The notes under the pieces were generated by a model. The model was given only the letters and a program-made list of their open reading frames with translations, was not told the DNA's origin and ran no database searches. A program made the position numbers and the translations under genes. Below, piece after piece: positions 9,822 to 20,885 of a stretch of 64,000 nt of DNA (its first letter is position 1; each line of letters starts with the position of its first letter). Source of the DNA: Heloderma charlesbogerti (taxonomy: Eukaryota; Chordata; Lepidosauria; Squamata; Helodermatidae); NCBI GenBank assembly GCA_026122225.1, contig JANEZZ010000400.1:930001-994000 (forward strand). Direction: 5' to 3'.

Positions 9822-11559
9822 TACAGTCAGGATGGCCTGGCTGGTGGGACAATGGAAGAGGCGACATTTGCCCATTACCCTTTCCCCTACAACTTCTGGC
9901 AGCATTTCCAAAACTGTTCAAGAGGGTCCCCAACGCTCCTGAGCAGATTTTCAGGGAGCATAGAGGACTGCAGTGGTGGTGGTGGTGGTGGTGGGGGAGA
10001 TGGTGAGAAATGGCTGCCGCCTCCATTTCACCAGTGGAAGTAATCAGCTGGATTTAGTCATTTAAAGGCTGAAAAGCTGTGTGTATATCACAATGAACAT
10101 CACATTTAATCCTCTTTGGGCAAAAACCAGATGATATGTTAAATGCATACATGTATTTAATGTGTCTTTTAAAAAAACTTTAAAACTAAAAGCATGTGGA
10201 GAAGGGAATAAACATTTTCCCTCCGTGCCATGGTTGAGGTGACAATTGCTCCTCTCCATCTAAGCTGCTTTGCTCACAATGGAAGCAGCCATTGGCATGA
10301 ATGGGAGTTCTCTTTCCAAGGAAAATCACAGCTTGGAGGTTGGGATTTTCATTGGAACCATGGCATAAGCACTAAGAATGCCCCACTCCCAAAGCCATGG
10401 TCCCAATCCTGAACACACACACTCCTAGCAAAAGGTGGTAACTTCCATTAAATGCATATGCGCATTTAACCTCTTATCCAGTTTGGCCCTTTTAGCAAGC
10501 AATAAATAACCTATTCAGTACTACATGCTGCCTGTTAATGGTATCATTGGTAAATGCCTCAGATACAACAAGTTAGATCTACAACAATTTGGCAGTCAAA
10601 TAATCTTAATTTCTCTTAATTACCACAATAACGTACACTTAAACCTTAACAAATCTTTTTTCTACATGGGGCCAATATATAACAGAGACAATAATTAGCC
10701 ATTTAAAATATCCGCTAGAATGTAACTCATTTAAACGAAGAACAGATTGGCTTTTGGTTTGAACTAAGTGTGGAAACTCATATTTTTCTCTGACCATCAT
10801 GCCAAAAAGATGACATTTTATCTCATAACTATCAAAAGGCTGGAGAGGAAGAACTGGGGCCTATTAAGTAAAAGCCCTGTTTTAAGAACTCTTTGTAGGA
10901 AGCCATAACAAAGTCTTTCATGGTTTTTGGATCAATCTGTGTAACAGCTGTCTTTGTTTAAAATGAATTTTAACACAGACCAGTATGTCATCATCTGATT
11001 ACCCAGTTATAATAAAAATATTAAAGACAATAATAAATTGGTGAAACAGTCTATCTCCCAATACTGCAGTACAACAGTGTGCCCTTCCCATAACCATATT
11101 CCTCTTCTGTTTGCATTCCATGGTTTTGAACATTATATCTGAAGGACAAGAGCCTGATCCACACATATTACTAAACTAGGATTTAGCCTGGGCAAAAATG
11201 CAAGCTTGCGTGCTCCATGCTCTCTAACCAGGACTCTGCTATCCCTGGCTTGCTGTTACGTATAAAGCAGGAATCCTTGTTTAAAGCAAACTCTAGTCAA
11301 TTGCTAAACAAGCCAATTACAAATGCTGGATTGTTTAGCTGGCCTATTTAAGACAAGTCTGATTTGTCAAAAAAACAGTTCCTGGTTCCTAGGTAACAAT
11401 CATGGAACCTGAAACTGAATCCTGGTTTAGTCCTCCTCCTGGCCCATGGGGAAAGGAGAGGGGAAGAGTGAGTGCTTGGGCTCACAGAGGTGCATCTCCA
11501 TAGTGATAAACTAAGATTTAGTGTTACATACAAACATGGCCAATTATCTGCTCGAGTGA
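9822..11559. other. SNX24 intron 1; (GGT)n and a possible weak foldback
   Basis: Mostly unrecognised. A (GGT)7-8 microsatellite sits at 9971-9996. The stretch 11200-11350 (GCTAAACAAGCC..., TGGATTGTTTAGCTGG) shares words with the foldback at 105-395 and may be a decayed relative. That is a weak call. Confidence 0.4.
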
Positions 11560-11625
11560 GCTTCATGGCCAAGCAGGGACTCAAACCACCTAGTCCAAAT
11601 CTAACACCCAATCCGCTCCACTTGC
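11560..11625 (-). repeat. CORE-SINE head fragment
   Basis: TTCATGGCCAAGCAGGGACTCAAACC...CTAGTCCAAATCTAACACCC is, on the minus strand, the tRNA B-box-like segment (GGTTTGAGTCCCTG) of the SINE type seen complete at 37774. Only the head is recognisable. Confidence 0.4.
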
Positions 11626-12776
11626 GGTTTTCAAACTCTTTTCTAGGGAACCCTAGGGTTCTTTGCCTGTTTGTTGAAGTTCCTCAATTGGATCAGTAAT
11701 GACAAAGTTTTCTTTGAAAGGTAGCTTACCCACCATTAACATTCTTCCCCTGCAATGTAGAGATATACAGATACAGGAGAGCATTAGGCAGGCTCTAGCC
11801 TGCCTGTTCTCTTTGCTCAGTGGAGATCCAACAGGACTGACTTGTGCTCTGCACAAACTGAACGTGTGCCCCCAAACATGCTTCAAATTCCTCCAAAAAG
11901 CACAATGTTTCTGGGTAGACAGCTTGATGTATAAAGCATTCTCTGAAGACAGAAGGTACAAAATCCATTGCACTACACTGCAGACCGAGAGCTGATGCTG
12001 TCAGAAAAGAATTTCAAATACCGATAGGCCCATCTTCAACAGGACAGTTTTTTGGAAGCAAAAAAAAGTTGATAAAAATTAAGTCTAATGTCTAACTTGC
12101 TTTTGTCTAGTTCTGAATTCAAATTATTTCTTTTTGTTCTTTCTCTGTTGATTTTGTTTCAGTCACTAAGCCTCGCCATTCCCTTTAAATACCCTGATCA
12201 AATCACTTCTCTCTCCTCAGTTCCCCTTCCAAGAAGCATTGAATGTGACCCAGGAATGAGCACGCTCTCCTGCTTCATCATGTATAAAGCTTTTAAAAAA
12301 AAAAAAATAATGTCCCTGCTTTCTGTTAATGGCTCATATTTAACACTTTATACTGAAGAATTGTGGTGAGAGCTCATGCACAGTAATTGACTAACTTCCA
12401 CTGCTTAAAAATGACTTAGGATGAGTCAACAAGCCATTCAAAGTATGGCCTGCTTTTTAGAAGTATTCGCATAACAAATACACCACAAAATTGTATATCA
12501 TCTGAAAACCTGATGACATAAAGATTTTAATGCATTCTTCTAAGTAACTATAAGACGAAAATGATTCTATTGAAAATGATTTGCTGTGAAACTGTCAGCC
12601 CAGAGAAGATGTAATCCTGGGCTTTCATCCTTAACTCCAACAGTTCTCCTTATTGGATGCTGGTAGTCTTTCTAGGAATAAAAGCTTCCAGGTCAGGACA
12701 GGTGTCTGCATTTGAGCCATGATCTTACAAAGAATCTTGGGAACTCGCAAGTGTCAATGAAGTGAATCTTGTGGGG
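11626..12776. other. SNX24 intron 1, nothing recognised
   Basis: No repeat family or gene is recognised. An A11-12 run lies at 12295-12306. Confidence 0.4.
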
Positions 12777-13563
12777 GAAATATACCACCCTAATGGCAGA
12801 AAGCGAAGAGGATCTAAAGAGCCTCTTGTTGAGGGTGAAAGTGGAGAGTGCAAAAGCTGGTTTGAAGCTCAACATTAACAAAACTAAGATCATGGCATCT
12901 GGCCCCATCACTTCCTGGCATACAGAAGGGGAAGAAATGGAAGCAGTGACAGATTTTACAGTGACAGATTCTTAGGCTCCAAGATCACTGCAGACAGTGA
13001 CTGTAGCCATGAAATTAAAAGACGCTTGCTCCTTGGGAGGAAAGCTATGGCACACCTAGACAGCATAGTAGGAAGCAGAGACATCACCTTGCCAACAAAG
13101 GTTCATATAATCAAAGCTACGGTTTTCCCAGTAGTAATGTATGGCTGTGAGAGCTGTACTATAAGGAAGGCTGAGCGCCGAAGAATTGATGCTTTCGAAC
13201 TGTGGTGCTGGAGAAGACTCTTACGAGTCCCCTGGACTGCAAGGAGGTCAAATCAGTCCATCCTAAAGGAAATCAACCCTGAGTGCTCATTGGAAGGACA
13301 GATCCTGAAGCTGAAGCTCAAATATTTTGGCCACCTAATGCGAAAAGTCACTGGAAAAGACCCTGATGCTGGGAAAGATTGAAGGCAAAAGGAGAAGGGG
13401 ATGGCAGAGGATAAGATGGCTAGATAGCATCACTGATGCATTGAATATGAACTTGAGCACACTCCGGGAGAGAGCGGAGGACAGGAAGGCCTGGCGTGCT
13501 ATGGTCCATGAGGTCATGAAGAGTCGGACACAACTTAACGATTGAACAACAACAACAACAACA
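12777..13563 (+). mobile_element. BovB (RTE) LINE, 5'-truncated copy
   Basis: Closely similar to the 3' quarter of the full-length BovB at 55195-58391, starting at TACCACCCTAATGGCAGAAAG (matches 57635). Frames encode the BovB C-terminal region (FELWCWRRLLRVPWTARRSN). It ends in the BovB terminus GAGTCGGACACAACTTAACGATTG and an (ACA)n tail at 13545-13563. A small local duplication (ACAGATTTTACAGTGACAGATT, 12949-12970) and frame breaks distinguish it from the longer copy. 5' truncation with a simple-repeat tail is expected of target-primed insertion. No clear target duplication was found. Confidence 0.92.
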
Positions 13564-14029
13564 ATCCTTTGAATATCATCACAATTAATTCCCCTCAGAC
13601 TAAAATTTCTCACAGACAATCTAGAGAGCTTTCAAGAGACAATCCATTTTACAACATGCAAAGCAGATGAAACAGAGTGGAGTGTAAGTTCACTGACTGG
13701 AAAAGACAGCTTTTCTAAATATGTTGAGTTTAACTACATCACAACAAAGGGAAATAGCTGTTCTGTGCCATAAAGAACCAGATGCAAATTCGAACAATTG
13801 AAGTGTTTTTCTGGAAATCACAGAGGGATAATTTTATTGGTTATTTATTTTTTAAATCTGTGATTATTGTATGTCTTACTCAAGGTCATAAGACCACAGT
13901 GGTACAAAAATGGAAAGGATGCATGCAGGAAGACCAAGTTATATTTTCATAGAGTTACAAATGACACTAAGCTTTAAGACTTCAAGAATATTTATTTCAG
14001 ATCTCAAGGTACTACTGAATCCATTACAG

Positions 14030-14069
<40 letters not shown>

Positions 14070-14395
14070 TCGAGAGATCAAAGTGTGCATGGAGGGATGG
14101 GCATATATAGAATGAAAGAGTGGTCTCTACAGATTGGAAATACAGTCGTCATTCAGGTTTGCCCTCCACATCTGCCCCCCAAACCAGATGGTGCTAGCAA
14201 AGAGGAAGGACACAATTTCAGTAGAGAGGGAAAGGCAGGAAAGAAACCTCAGAGCTAAGTTCCATAGCAGGATATGGACCAGCTAACTCACACATGTGTA
14301 AATGTAAGTGTGTGTGGCCTTGATTCAGATTGGGACTGTGGCACTCCAGGAGGGGGGATTTAAGCTTTTCCTCTATTTTCATTGTGAAATTCCAT
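13564..14395. other. SNX24 intron 1 with a (GA)n microsatellite
   Basis: Unrecognised sequence except a GA-dinucleotide tract at about 14031-14079. No gene is seen. Confidence 0.5.
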
Positions 14396-14512
14396 ATACC
14401 TCCATGGGGAGAGGGGGGTTAAAAAAATAAAGAAAAAGTGTCTCCATTGATTCCAATGGAGATGTTTTTAGTTTTAGTTTTTAGGTTTTTTTAACTCCCC
14501 ACCTCCATTGGG
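14396..14512. repeat. Palindromic element of about 115 bp
   Basis: The left arm CCTCCATGGGGAGAGGGGGGTTAAAAAAA mirrors TTTTTTTAACTCCCCACCTCCATTGGG. The centre GTCTCCATTGATTCCAATGGAGAT is itself a dyad. This is a hairpin of MITE-like structure. No family name is assigned. Confidence 0.6.
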
Positions 14513-14602
14513 CGGGAGGAATTTTGGAACAAAAATGATGGGAAGCCTCAATTCCCTATCCTGGTGCACCATGATCCTGGTCTGACTCAGGGCCACGTGT
14601 GC

Positions 14603-15146
14603 TGTCAGGATGGAAAATGAGCCCATAGAGCCCCAGAGCAGTTCTGATTCTGAGGAAGAACAGCAATCCATGGGAGAGGAGCTTGCTTATCTCTCACAAT
14701 CACAGCAGCTGGCAGAGATTCCTCCTGCCAGCATTCCTGGGATAGATAGTGACCCTGGCAGTGAGAGAGAGCGCTGGAGGGGGGCTTGCTGGATGCTCGG
14801 CGCAGATGCAGGGAGTGACGACAGATGGAGGGCGCCGAAAGGAGGTGCTCCACTTGTTTGGCGCTCAAACAACAGTCGCGTCCCGAGGACCCAAGGGAAA
14901 GAGGGAGGATCTCTCCATAGCCCATAAGTTCAGAGTCTTCCCATATTTCTCCTTCAAACGGGGACCACCTGCCTTACCTCGAGGCTACTCTGCTATCTTT
15001 CCCCAGTGCTCTTCCTTGCTTAGTTGCTAGTGATTAGTATCTGAAAGAGTTATAAAGGAATAAAGCCTTGGAAAGAATCCTCATCGTCTGTGTCCTGAGT
15101 TGGCTATTGGAGGGGACTGCAAGAGGCAGCTAGGGCGCTCCTGACA
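14603..15146 (+). mobile_element. Solo LTR (copy 1)
   Basis: The element starts TGTCAGGATGG and ends CGCTCCTGACA, with a TGTCAG/CTGACA terminal inverted repeat. It is flanked by TGTGC (14598-14602) and TGTTC (15147-15151), a 4/5 match to a 5-bp target duplication. Near the 3' end TTATAAAGGAATAAAGCC could be the TATA/poly(A) region. Its 5' block CAGTTCTGATTCTGAGGAAG is shared with the LTRs at 21928 and, inverted, 33008. No internal gag/pol lies alongside, so this is a solo LTR of an LTR retrotransposon. The gypsy or ERV class is undecided. Reading frames across it are incidental. Confidence 0.85.
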
Positions 15147-15494
15147 TGTTCTTATACTGAGGTAAATAATTTGAAGATGTTGGCCCTGAGAGCAGTTGGT
15201 TTATGTCAGATGACTGGAATGTTATTTCCAGTTACTTTGGAAACTTTCTGAAGTGACCCAGTCCAGTCAGGATTACTTCATGGTAATACTGCATTCCATT
15301 ATGAAATCAGCGTTACATAGCACTTTGTCTAGCATGCTAAAACTGGATAATGACAGCTGTGCAAAGGTACTTCATATTGATTTCCTCTCCCTAAACAGAG
15401 CCCGCTTTACACCAGGACTAGATGGTTTGTACCTCTTCTCTGAAACAAGGACAATCATCTCAAAAGCACCACTTTAGAAATGTCTTATTTATTT
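15147..15494. other. SNX24 intron 1, nothing recognised
   Basis: Unique-looking sequence between the LTR and a SINE. No structure is seen. Confidence 0.4.
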
Positions 15495-15709
15495 ATTTGG
15501 AGTATCTATACTTTGCTAGTCCCTACTCGGCCATGGAAGCTCACTGGGTGACTTTGGACCAGTCACAGACTCTCAGCTCAACCTACCTCACAGGGTTGTT
15601 GTTGTGAGGATAAAACAGAGAGGAGGAGGAGGATAATGTAAGCCACCTTGGGTTCCTTGCAAGAGGAAAAAAGGTGGGATATAAATGCAATAAATAAATA
15701 AATAAATAG
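15495..15709 (+). repeat. CORE-SINE, head-truncated
   Basis: From CTCGGCCATGGAAGCTCACTGGG through CCTACCTCACAGGGTTGTT and GCCACCTTGGGTTCCTTGC to a (TAAA)n tail, this matches the complete copy at 37774-38018 nearly base for base. The tRNA-like head is missing. The core CACAGGGTTGTTGTGAGGAT is the MIR/CORE-SINE hallmark. Confidence 0.88.
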
Positions 15710-16073
15710 GTGTGTATACAACACTCTCGCAACTCAGATATTTTAACTGTCACTCTGGTGCTGAATCTTTGAGCCACAGCAGATCTCAGAAGAAATAATC
15801 CCTAACTGAAAATGCCTGTTGGAGCAGCCAGATGTTAATTCCTCACAGGGAAAGAAAGCCTCTTCACCTGGATTGCTGCTGTTGCTGCCTCTCACCACTT
15901 GACTCCAGATGTGAGAGGCATTAGGGGAGCAAAGATGTCTACAAGCCCCCCACCCCTGTCTTCCGATACAGCTGCCATTTTGGAGAAAACAGTTAATACA
16001 CACTCAGGATCTGAACTTCTGAACATGAAGACATGTATTTTTGAAGTCACTCTAACTGTCCTGCACTGACAGA
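15710..16073. other. SNX24 intron 1, nothing recognised
   Basis: No repeat or gene is recognised. Confidence 0.4.
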
Positions 16074-16159
16074 GCAGTCCTATACATGTCTACTCAGAAG
16101 TAAGTCTTATTGCGTTCAGTGGGGCTTACTCTTAGGTAAGTGGGCGTAGGATTACAGCC
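16074..16159. repeat. Short palindromic MITE, 'GCAATCCTA' family (copy 1)
   Basis: GCAGTCCTATACATGTCTACTCAGAAGTAAG mirrors CTTACTCTTAGGTAAGTGGGCGTAGGATTACAGC around CAGTGGGGC. The element is about 85 bp. Relatives lie at 32847, 39766, 42697 and (internally deleted) 54440. Confidence 0.75.
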
Positions 16160-16989
16160 TAAATGGATTTGGTTACATTTCCACTCTTTGCTGGTCTACC
16201 AAGTATTGTTAGAACCAGAAACAACTCAGCGCAGCCAATCAGGTATGATCTCAAATGAGAGGCCAATGAGGACAGCTAATTTAAATTTTAAATGGTATGC
16301 TGCTATAAGTCAAGTATTTAAATTAACATCTTTGTAGTATCGATATTTCCAGCATTTTTCAATGAAACATTTTTTCCATTCTAATTTAAAGATGGTTTCA
16401 CTCTATTAACACAATAGTTTAGTTTCTTGTTTTGTTATACACCACAGGGAAAATCCAGAGCGCCCCCCAGCCCACTCCTTGTCCAAATTCAAATGACTTG
16501 CATTCAAATTGGAATTGTATTATCCTCTCAAGACAGCTATGTACATGAAATCTCTTATAGTTTCTCTGTTGGTATAAAATGTAGATGCCACTGCACATCA
16601 GGCTTGTGTTTGGCTCTTTGCACAGACAGTCCAAAACAGTTTTCCTGATCTGTTTCAACTTGAAATGTTGTCAATATATGGATTGTCTTGCTTTCTAATT
16701 CAGTGAAAAATCTAGTTTTCTATTAGTCTCTGCCTTTCTAATTTTCAATACAGCTTTACTAAATGTAATTATTAAAGGCAGATTCAAGAAAGCAATTACT
16801 GAGCTACTGGTTTGTATCTCTAAAGTCTTAATAAGCGGCACAAAGTGGAAGTGCCAGGTATGGTTAAATAAAATATGATGAAGCTGATGATGATGATAAC
16901 AACAACATGGGTGATGGCAGAAATGATATGACACTTAATAGAACAATTCTGAATATGGGCTTAGGGCTGCGATCCAAAGAGCCTCTTTA
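16160..16989. other. SNX24 intron 1, nothing recognised
   Basis: AT-rich. A short (GAT)n/(AAC)n stretch lies at 16879-16906. No gene is seen. Confidence 0.4.
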
Positions 16990-17703
16990 GGTGGTTTGTC
17001 TGCCCGGTTGAGTGGTGTTCAACCTGTTCTGGAGGGGCCTGCACTTCCCCTAAAAGATCAGGTGTGCAGCTTGGGGGTGCTCCTGGATCCATCATTGTCA
17101 CTTGAGACCCTGGTGGCCTCGGTGGCCAGGAGCACCTTTTATCAGCTTACACTGATATACCAGCTGCGACCCTATCTGGACAGAGATCGCCTGGAAAGAG
17201 TTATCCAACTCTGGTAACCCCCCGGTTGGATTACTCTAATGTGATATACATAGGGCAACCTTTGAAGGTTTGCAAACTTCAGTTAGTTCAAAACAGAGCT
17301 GCTGGGTTACTAACTGGGACTCACAATATGATCATGTACCAGTACTTCGTCAGCTGCACTGGCTTCCAGTCTGAACACTATTCAAAGTCTTGGTGTTGAC
17401 TTTTAAAGGCTTAATGGCTTGGAACCATAGTATCTAAAGGAATGTCTCCTCCCACATATACCTGCTTGGACCCTTAGGTCATCTTTGGAGACCGCCTCTG
17501 GGTGCCTGCTGAAGGAAGGTAGGCAGGTGGCTGCCTGAAGAAAAGCCTTCTCAGCTGTAGCACCCACTTATGGAATACCCTTCCCAAAGATGTTCCCCTG
17601 GCACTTACATTGCTATCTTTTCAGCACCAGGCAAAGACCTTTTGAAATCTGCCCAGAGAACATTTGTTATTGGGTGGATTAAAATATAATAAATAAATAA
17701 ATC
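16990..17703 (+). repeat. L2-type LINE 3' fragment
   Basis: Encodes the L2 ORF2 end: LPLKDQVCSLGVLLDPSLS, then ARSTFYQLTLIYQLRPYL and, after frame breaks, KLQLVQNRAAGLLTGT. The 3' tail is AAATATAATAAATAAATAAAT (17682-17702). It is defective by stops and frameshifts. L2 fragments in other parts of this window cover the same protein region. Confidence 0.88.
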
Positions 17704-18959
17704 CTAGGCCCAGATTTAACTTTTTTTTTCATTCTCCCAGCAGCTTGTATTGTGTGCAGAGACTGTTTGCGAACTTCTCTCCTTTTTCAGGAGTGGTCTG
17801 TTGGGTTAAAGGGCTTGCTGCTTGTGGAAAAAGGTGCGTGTGTATGGAGCCTGCCATTTAGTGCTTTGGACAGGGTCTTTATTCTCTGTGCGCATTTCAA
17901 ACAGATACCTGAGTTGCCAGTGGAAATACACTTTATTCACATGGGACTCAAAGAACTAGATGACTAGTTCTGTGTGTCAGAAAGACCTTCAGGCTTGTGT
18001 TTCTCAAAAAGTAGATGTCCACACTGCATGGCAAACTGCTTTTGAAACTGCTTTCAAAAGTAGCTAGTAAAATGTTGAAGAAAAGAAGTAGGGCTGTTTA
18101 GAAAGTGCCTTCCCAACTTTCCAGCCTTATTCCTGGGTTGCAAATGTAACAAGGTACTTCCTGAACACTCAAAGCTGGGCTGAAAAATTCAGATGACTTT
18201 TTCAGGTAGGGGACTTGCATTTTTAGCAGTTAAGAGACCATATCACAGTGACAGACTTGTTTTTAAAACTCCCCCCTCCTTTCTTGTTTGTTTTAAACAG
18301 TTTTACTGCTGCTTTGTGAAGCAGTTAACCTTACTGTGATTTTATTTCCTAAAAGGCCTTATTTTATTACTTGAGTGCATTCTGTAAAAATAAGAAAATT
18401 GATAAGTGGTGTGGATAGGTGTTAACATATGGAGGATAATGCCTCAGGTTTTGGACTAGATGTTCTTTAGGTTCCTTTTAGCTATTTGATGCAGGCTTGA
18501 AAAGAGTCACTTCTCTGCATCACACTGTAGTGAAAAAAAAACTGGTTTCCAGGTGACTGGGCAAGAAAACTTTGTGAACAGGAAGATTTATTTCCTCTTT
18601 ATGTCAGGCTATTGATGTGCCACAAATGAATACTATGGCTTATCTGTGGGAAGAGGATTTAGAAACCATGTTGTGGAATAGTGACTCGTGTACTAGCTAT
18701 ACTCACTCATAAAAATGTGCACGTTATTCTAAATCCTTTATTTTAAAATCACCATGTCTATAATTGCTAATAAAAGGTGCGACTAGAAGAAATTAAATAG
18801 TGCACTTTTACAGACATTCTCTCAGTATTAATAGTCACAAGCTTCTAATACATATTTTTCTCTCTGAGATGCTCTCTTTTGCTAAACTAAACTATTTATT
18901 TCAAAGTGAACTGAACAGAGTTCTTAGTTTGCTTCCATCTGAAATGGAATGGAAGGGTA
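17704..18959. other. SNX24 intron 1; weak repeat shared with 41995-42060
   Basis: GGCTTGTGTTTCTCAAAAAGTAG...GCATGGCAAACTGCTTT (17993-18048) resembles GGACTTGTGTTTTTCAAAAAGCAG...CATGGCAAACCACTTCC (41997-42041), so it is a dispersed but unnamed repeat. Otherwise nothing is recognised. Confidence 0.4.
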
Positions 18960-19806
18960 AGGATGTGCAATGCTGGGAATTCTGTTCTGTTTAAGCCCAA
19001 TACGGTTTCGCTGTGTTTACGTTCCGATAAATGGTGGCAGACTGTAGCGGATTTCGCCCCCCAATTCCAGAAATGTTTTTTTTGTACACAAGTCTTTTAT
19101 GGACGGGGGGTTCCAGAAATTTGTGCAAATGGGATCATGATTCCCCACCATTTTTTGGGTCTAGTGATCTGTGCAAATGGGGTCTTTTTCGGGTCTTTTT
19201 GTTGTTGTTCAGTCGTGTCCGACTCTTTGTGACCCCATGGACCATAGCACGCCAGGCCTTCCTGCCCTGCACTCTCTCCCAGAGCGTGCTCAAGTCCATA
19301 TTCATTGCATCAGTGATGCTATCTAGCCATCTCATCCTCTGCCATCCCCTTCTCCTTTGCCTTCAGTCTTTCCCAGCATCAGGGTCAGGGTCTTTACATT
19401 TGTGCAAATGGGGTCATTTTTTTTTTAATTTAGGGTCTTGTGCAAGTCCACCTGCCTGCTATGTAGCCCCACAGAGGCATATTTCCCTCTTGTAAATATC
19501 CTTGTCAGTTTCATCATTTCCACACACTACTTTGTTCAGTACAATATGGCTCTGCTGGGCTAAACAAAGTAGTGTTTGGAGAGCATTAAAAAAATTGCAA
19601 TCCAATTTGTGTAAGTCACTGGATCCCGCCTATCCCATTTGCACAAATTGCTGCAATTTTAAAAAATCCCAAAATCCACGTATTGGATCAGACCATGCTA
19701 CAGACCACGCTGATGCCAGTGGGAGGAAATGAAATGGAATCCGACAGGGCCGAACTGGTAAAATCCATTGCGATTTCACTCCAAAACGGAATTCTCACAC
19801 ATCCCT
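18960..19806. mobile_element. Nonautonomous inverted-repeat DNA element
   Basis: The left end AGGATGTGCAATGCTGGGAATTCTGTT mirrors the right end AACGGAATTCTCACACATCCCT. The flanks ATGGAAGGGTA (18949-18959) and ATGGAAGAGTA (19807-19817) match at 10/11, suggesting an old target duplication. Inner repeats TTGTGCAAATGGGAT (about 19121) and ATCCCATTTGCACAA (19634 region) also lie in inverted orientation. No transposase frame is seen. A BovB fragment is nested inside. Confidence 0.6.
19200..19389 (-). mobile_element. BovB LINE, short 3'-end fragment
   Basis: On the minus strand this is the last 190 bp of BovB: it encodes RMRWLDSITDAMNMDL and ends GAGTCGGACACGACTGAACAACAAC. The flanking GGGTCTTT at 19192-19199 and again after the fragment (about 19388-19395) suggests an 8-bp target duplication. 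It is inserted in the inverted-repeat element at 18960-19806. Confidence 0.88.
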
Positions 19807-20184
19807 ATGGAAGAGTAACTGTCTACAACATCCAAAGTCTACATTTTCATTTTGCCCTGAAACTGTTGAGGAGTGTGGAGAGGTAACGATACTGACATGT
19901 TTCATTGTTTCACAGAAACGGAACGTATCTGGCATTAGGTCCTTGTTTCTTAGAGGACTCTGACAAAAGCCCTTGAAACGTCCACACTTTCCTTTCCCTT
20001 CCCATTTAAAAGCAGACCAGCTGAACAATTTAGAAAACCCTCTAAATGAAGATATACAATACCAAGGATCTTTATAGAACTGCAACCTTGAAACTTTGTT
20101 AAATCCTAATTTGTTAATAGGGTCTTTCTAAATTTGTTCAAATCTGCAATATCTAACTGAGCTCCATCTCTTACTGCTCCAACA
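19807..20184. other. SNX24 intron 1, nothing recognised
   Basis: Unique-looking sequence between two repeats. Confidence 0.4.
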
Positions 20185-20503
20185 TTAATTGCATAAAACA
20201 TTCAATACTTTTAATGTATGTATAGTGACAAACCAGTTCCAGGTTTTCTTGGATGAAACGGTTTATTTAGATCCCTTCCAATTTAGTTTCAAGACAGAAA
20301 CTGCCTTGGTCGCCCTAATGCATGACCTGTGCAAGGAGATGGACAAAGGGAATGTGACCGTGTTGACTTTTCAAGACTTCTCACAGTGGTTTTTGTTACC
20401 ATCACACATGGTTTCCTTATGAGTTAGGAGCACTGTTTTGCAATGGTCCCTCCTGGTAAGTAGATCCCAGAGGATGGTGCTAGGAGATAGTTACTCTGCC
20501 CTG
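20185..20503 (+). repeat. L2-type LINE, segment A (RT fingers/palm)
   Basis: FQ.SFKTETALVALMHDLCKEMDKGNVTVL corresponds to the L2 segment FQSGFRPGFGTETALVAL.DDL. The segment runs to VLGDSYSAL at 20476-20503. It breaks off exactly at the inserted palindrome (20504-20875) and resumes in frame at 20886 with WPLAYRVPWG. The ends therefore define one interrupted LINE. Confidence 0.85.
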
Positions 20504-20875
20504 CGAGAAAGCACCAAAACAGTACAGAATGAGAAAAGAGAACGTATTCTGAAAGGTACCAATGAAAAATATTTTATTAATTAACCCAGTGCATTTTGGA
20601 ACAATGAGCTCCTTTGTCTGGGACAATCTTAAAAAAGCTAATTCTAGGAACAGGCTAAGCCAGCTTCAAAGATGGTGGCTATCTCTCTTAAACCATAGCC
20701 ACAATTTTTGGAAGCTAACTTAGCCTGAATTTGGGTTTGAAAGACTGTCCCTGACAATTTGGGTTTGAAAGATTGTCTCTGACAAAAGAGCTCTTCCAAA
20801 ATGCATTGGGTTCATTAATAACATGTTTTTCATTGTCACCTTTGAGAACACTTTGTCTTTTCGCCTTCCTTCCTC
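20504..20875. mobile_element. Palindromic DNA element inserted in L2, 10-bp target duplication
   Basis: About 330 of the 372 bp form an imperfect hairpin centred near 20695. For example GAAAGGTACCAATGAAAAAT at about 20552 pairs with ATTTTTCATTG.CACCTTTGAG-type sequence near 20827-20845, and CAGGCTAAGCCAGCTTC at 20651 pairs with GGAAGCTAACTTAGCCTG at 20710. It is flanked by a perfect CTCTGCCCTG (20494-20503 and 20876-20885). Removing it plus one duplication copy restores the L2 frame. A 10-bp duplication is Mutator-like in range; superfamily not established. The right arm also has a tandem TTTGGGTTTGAAAGA repeat (20737, 20759). Confidence 0.85.
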
Positions 20876-20885
20876 CTCTGCCCTG

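Noticed and set aside
9811..10026. 71-residue minus-strand frame with a His run
   Set aside because: The His run is the (GGT)n microsatellite read in reverse; the frame crosses the hAT-like element boundary.
12769..13382. Plus-strand frames considered as a reverse-transcriptase-like host gene
   Set aside because: They match the 3' part of the BovB LINE and end in its (ACA)n tail.
14605..14927. Overlapping frames of about 105 residues on both strands
   Set aside because: They lie inside the solo LTR; no match to any protein family.
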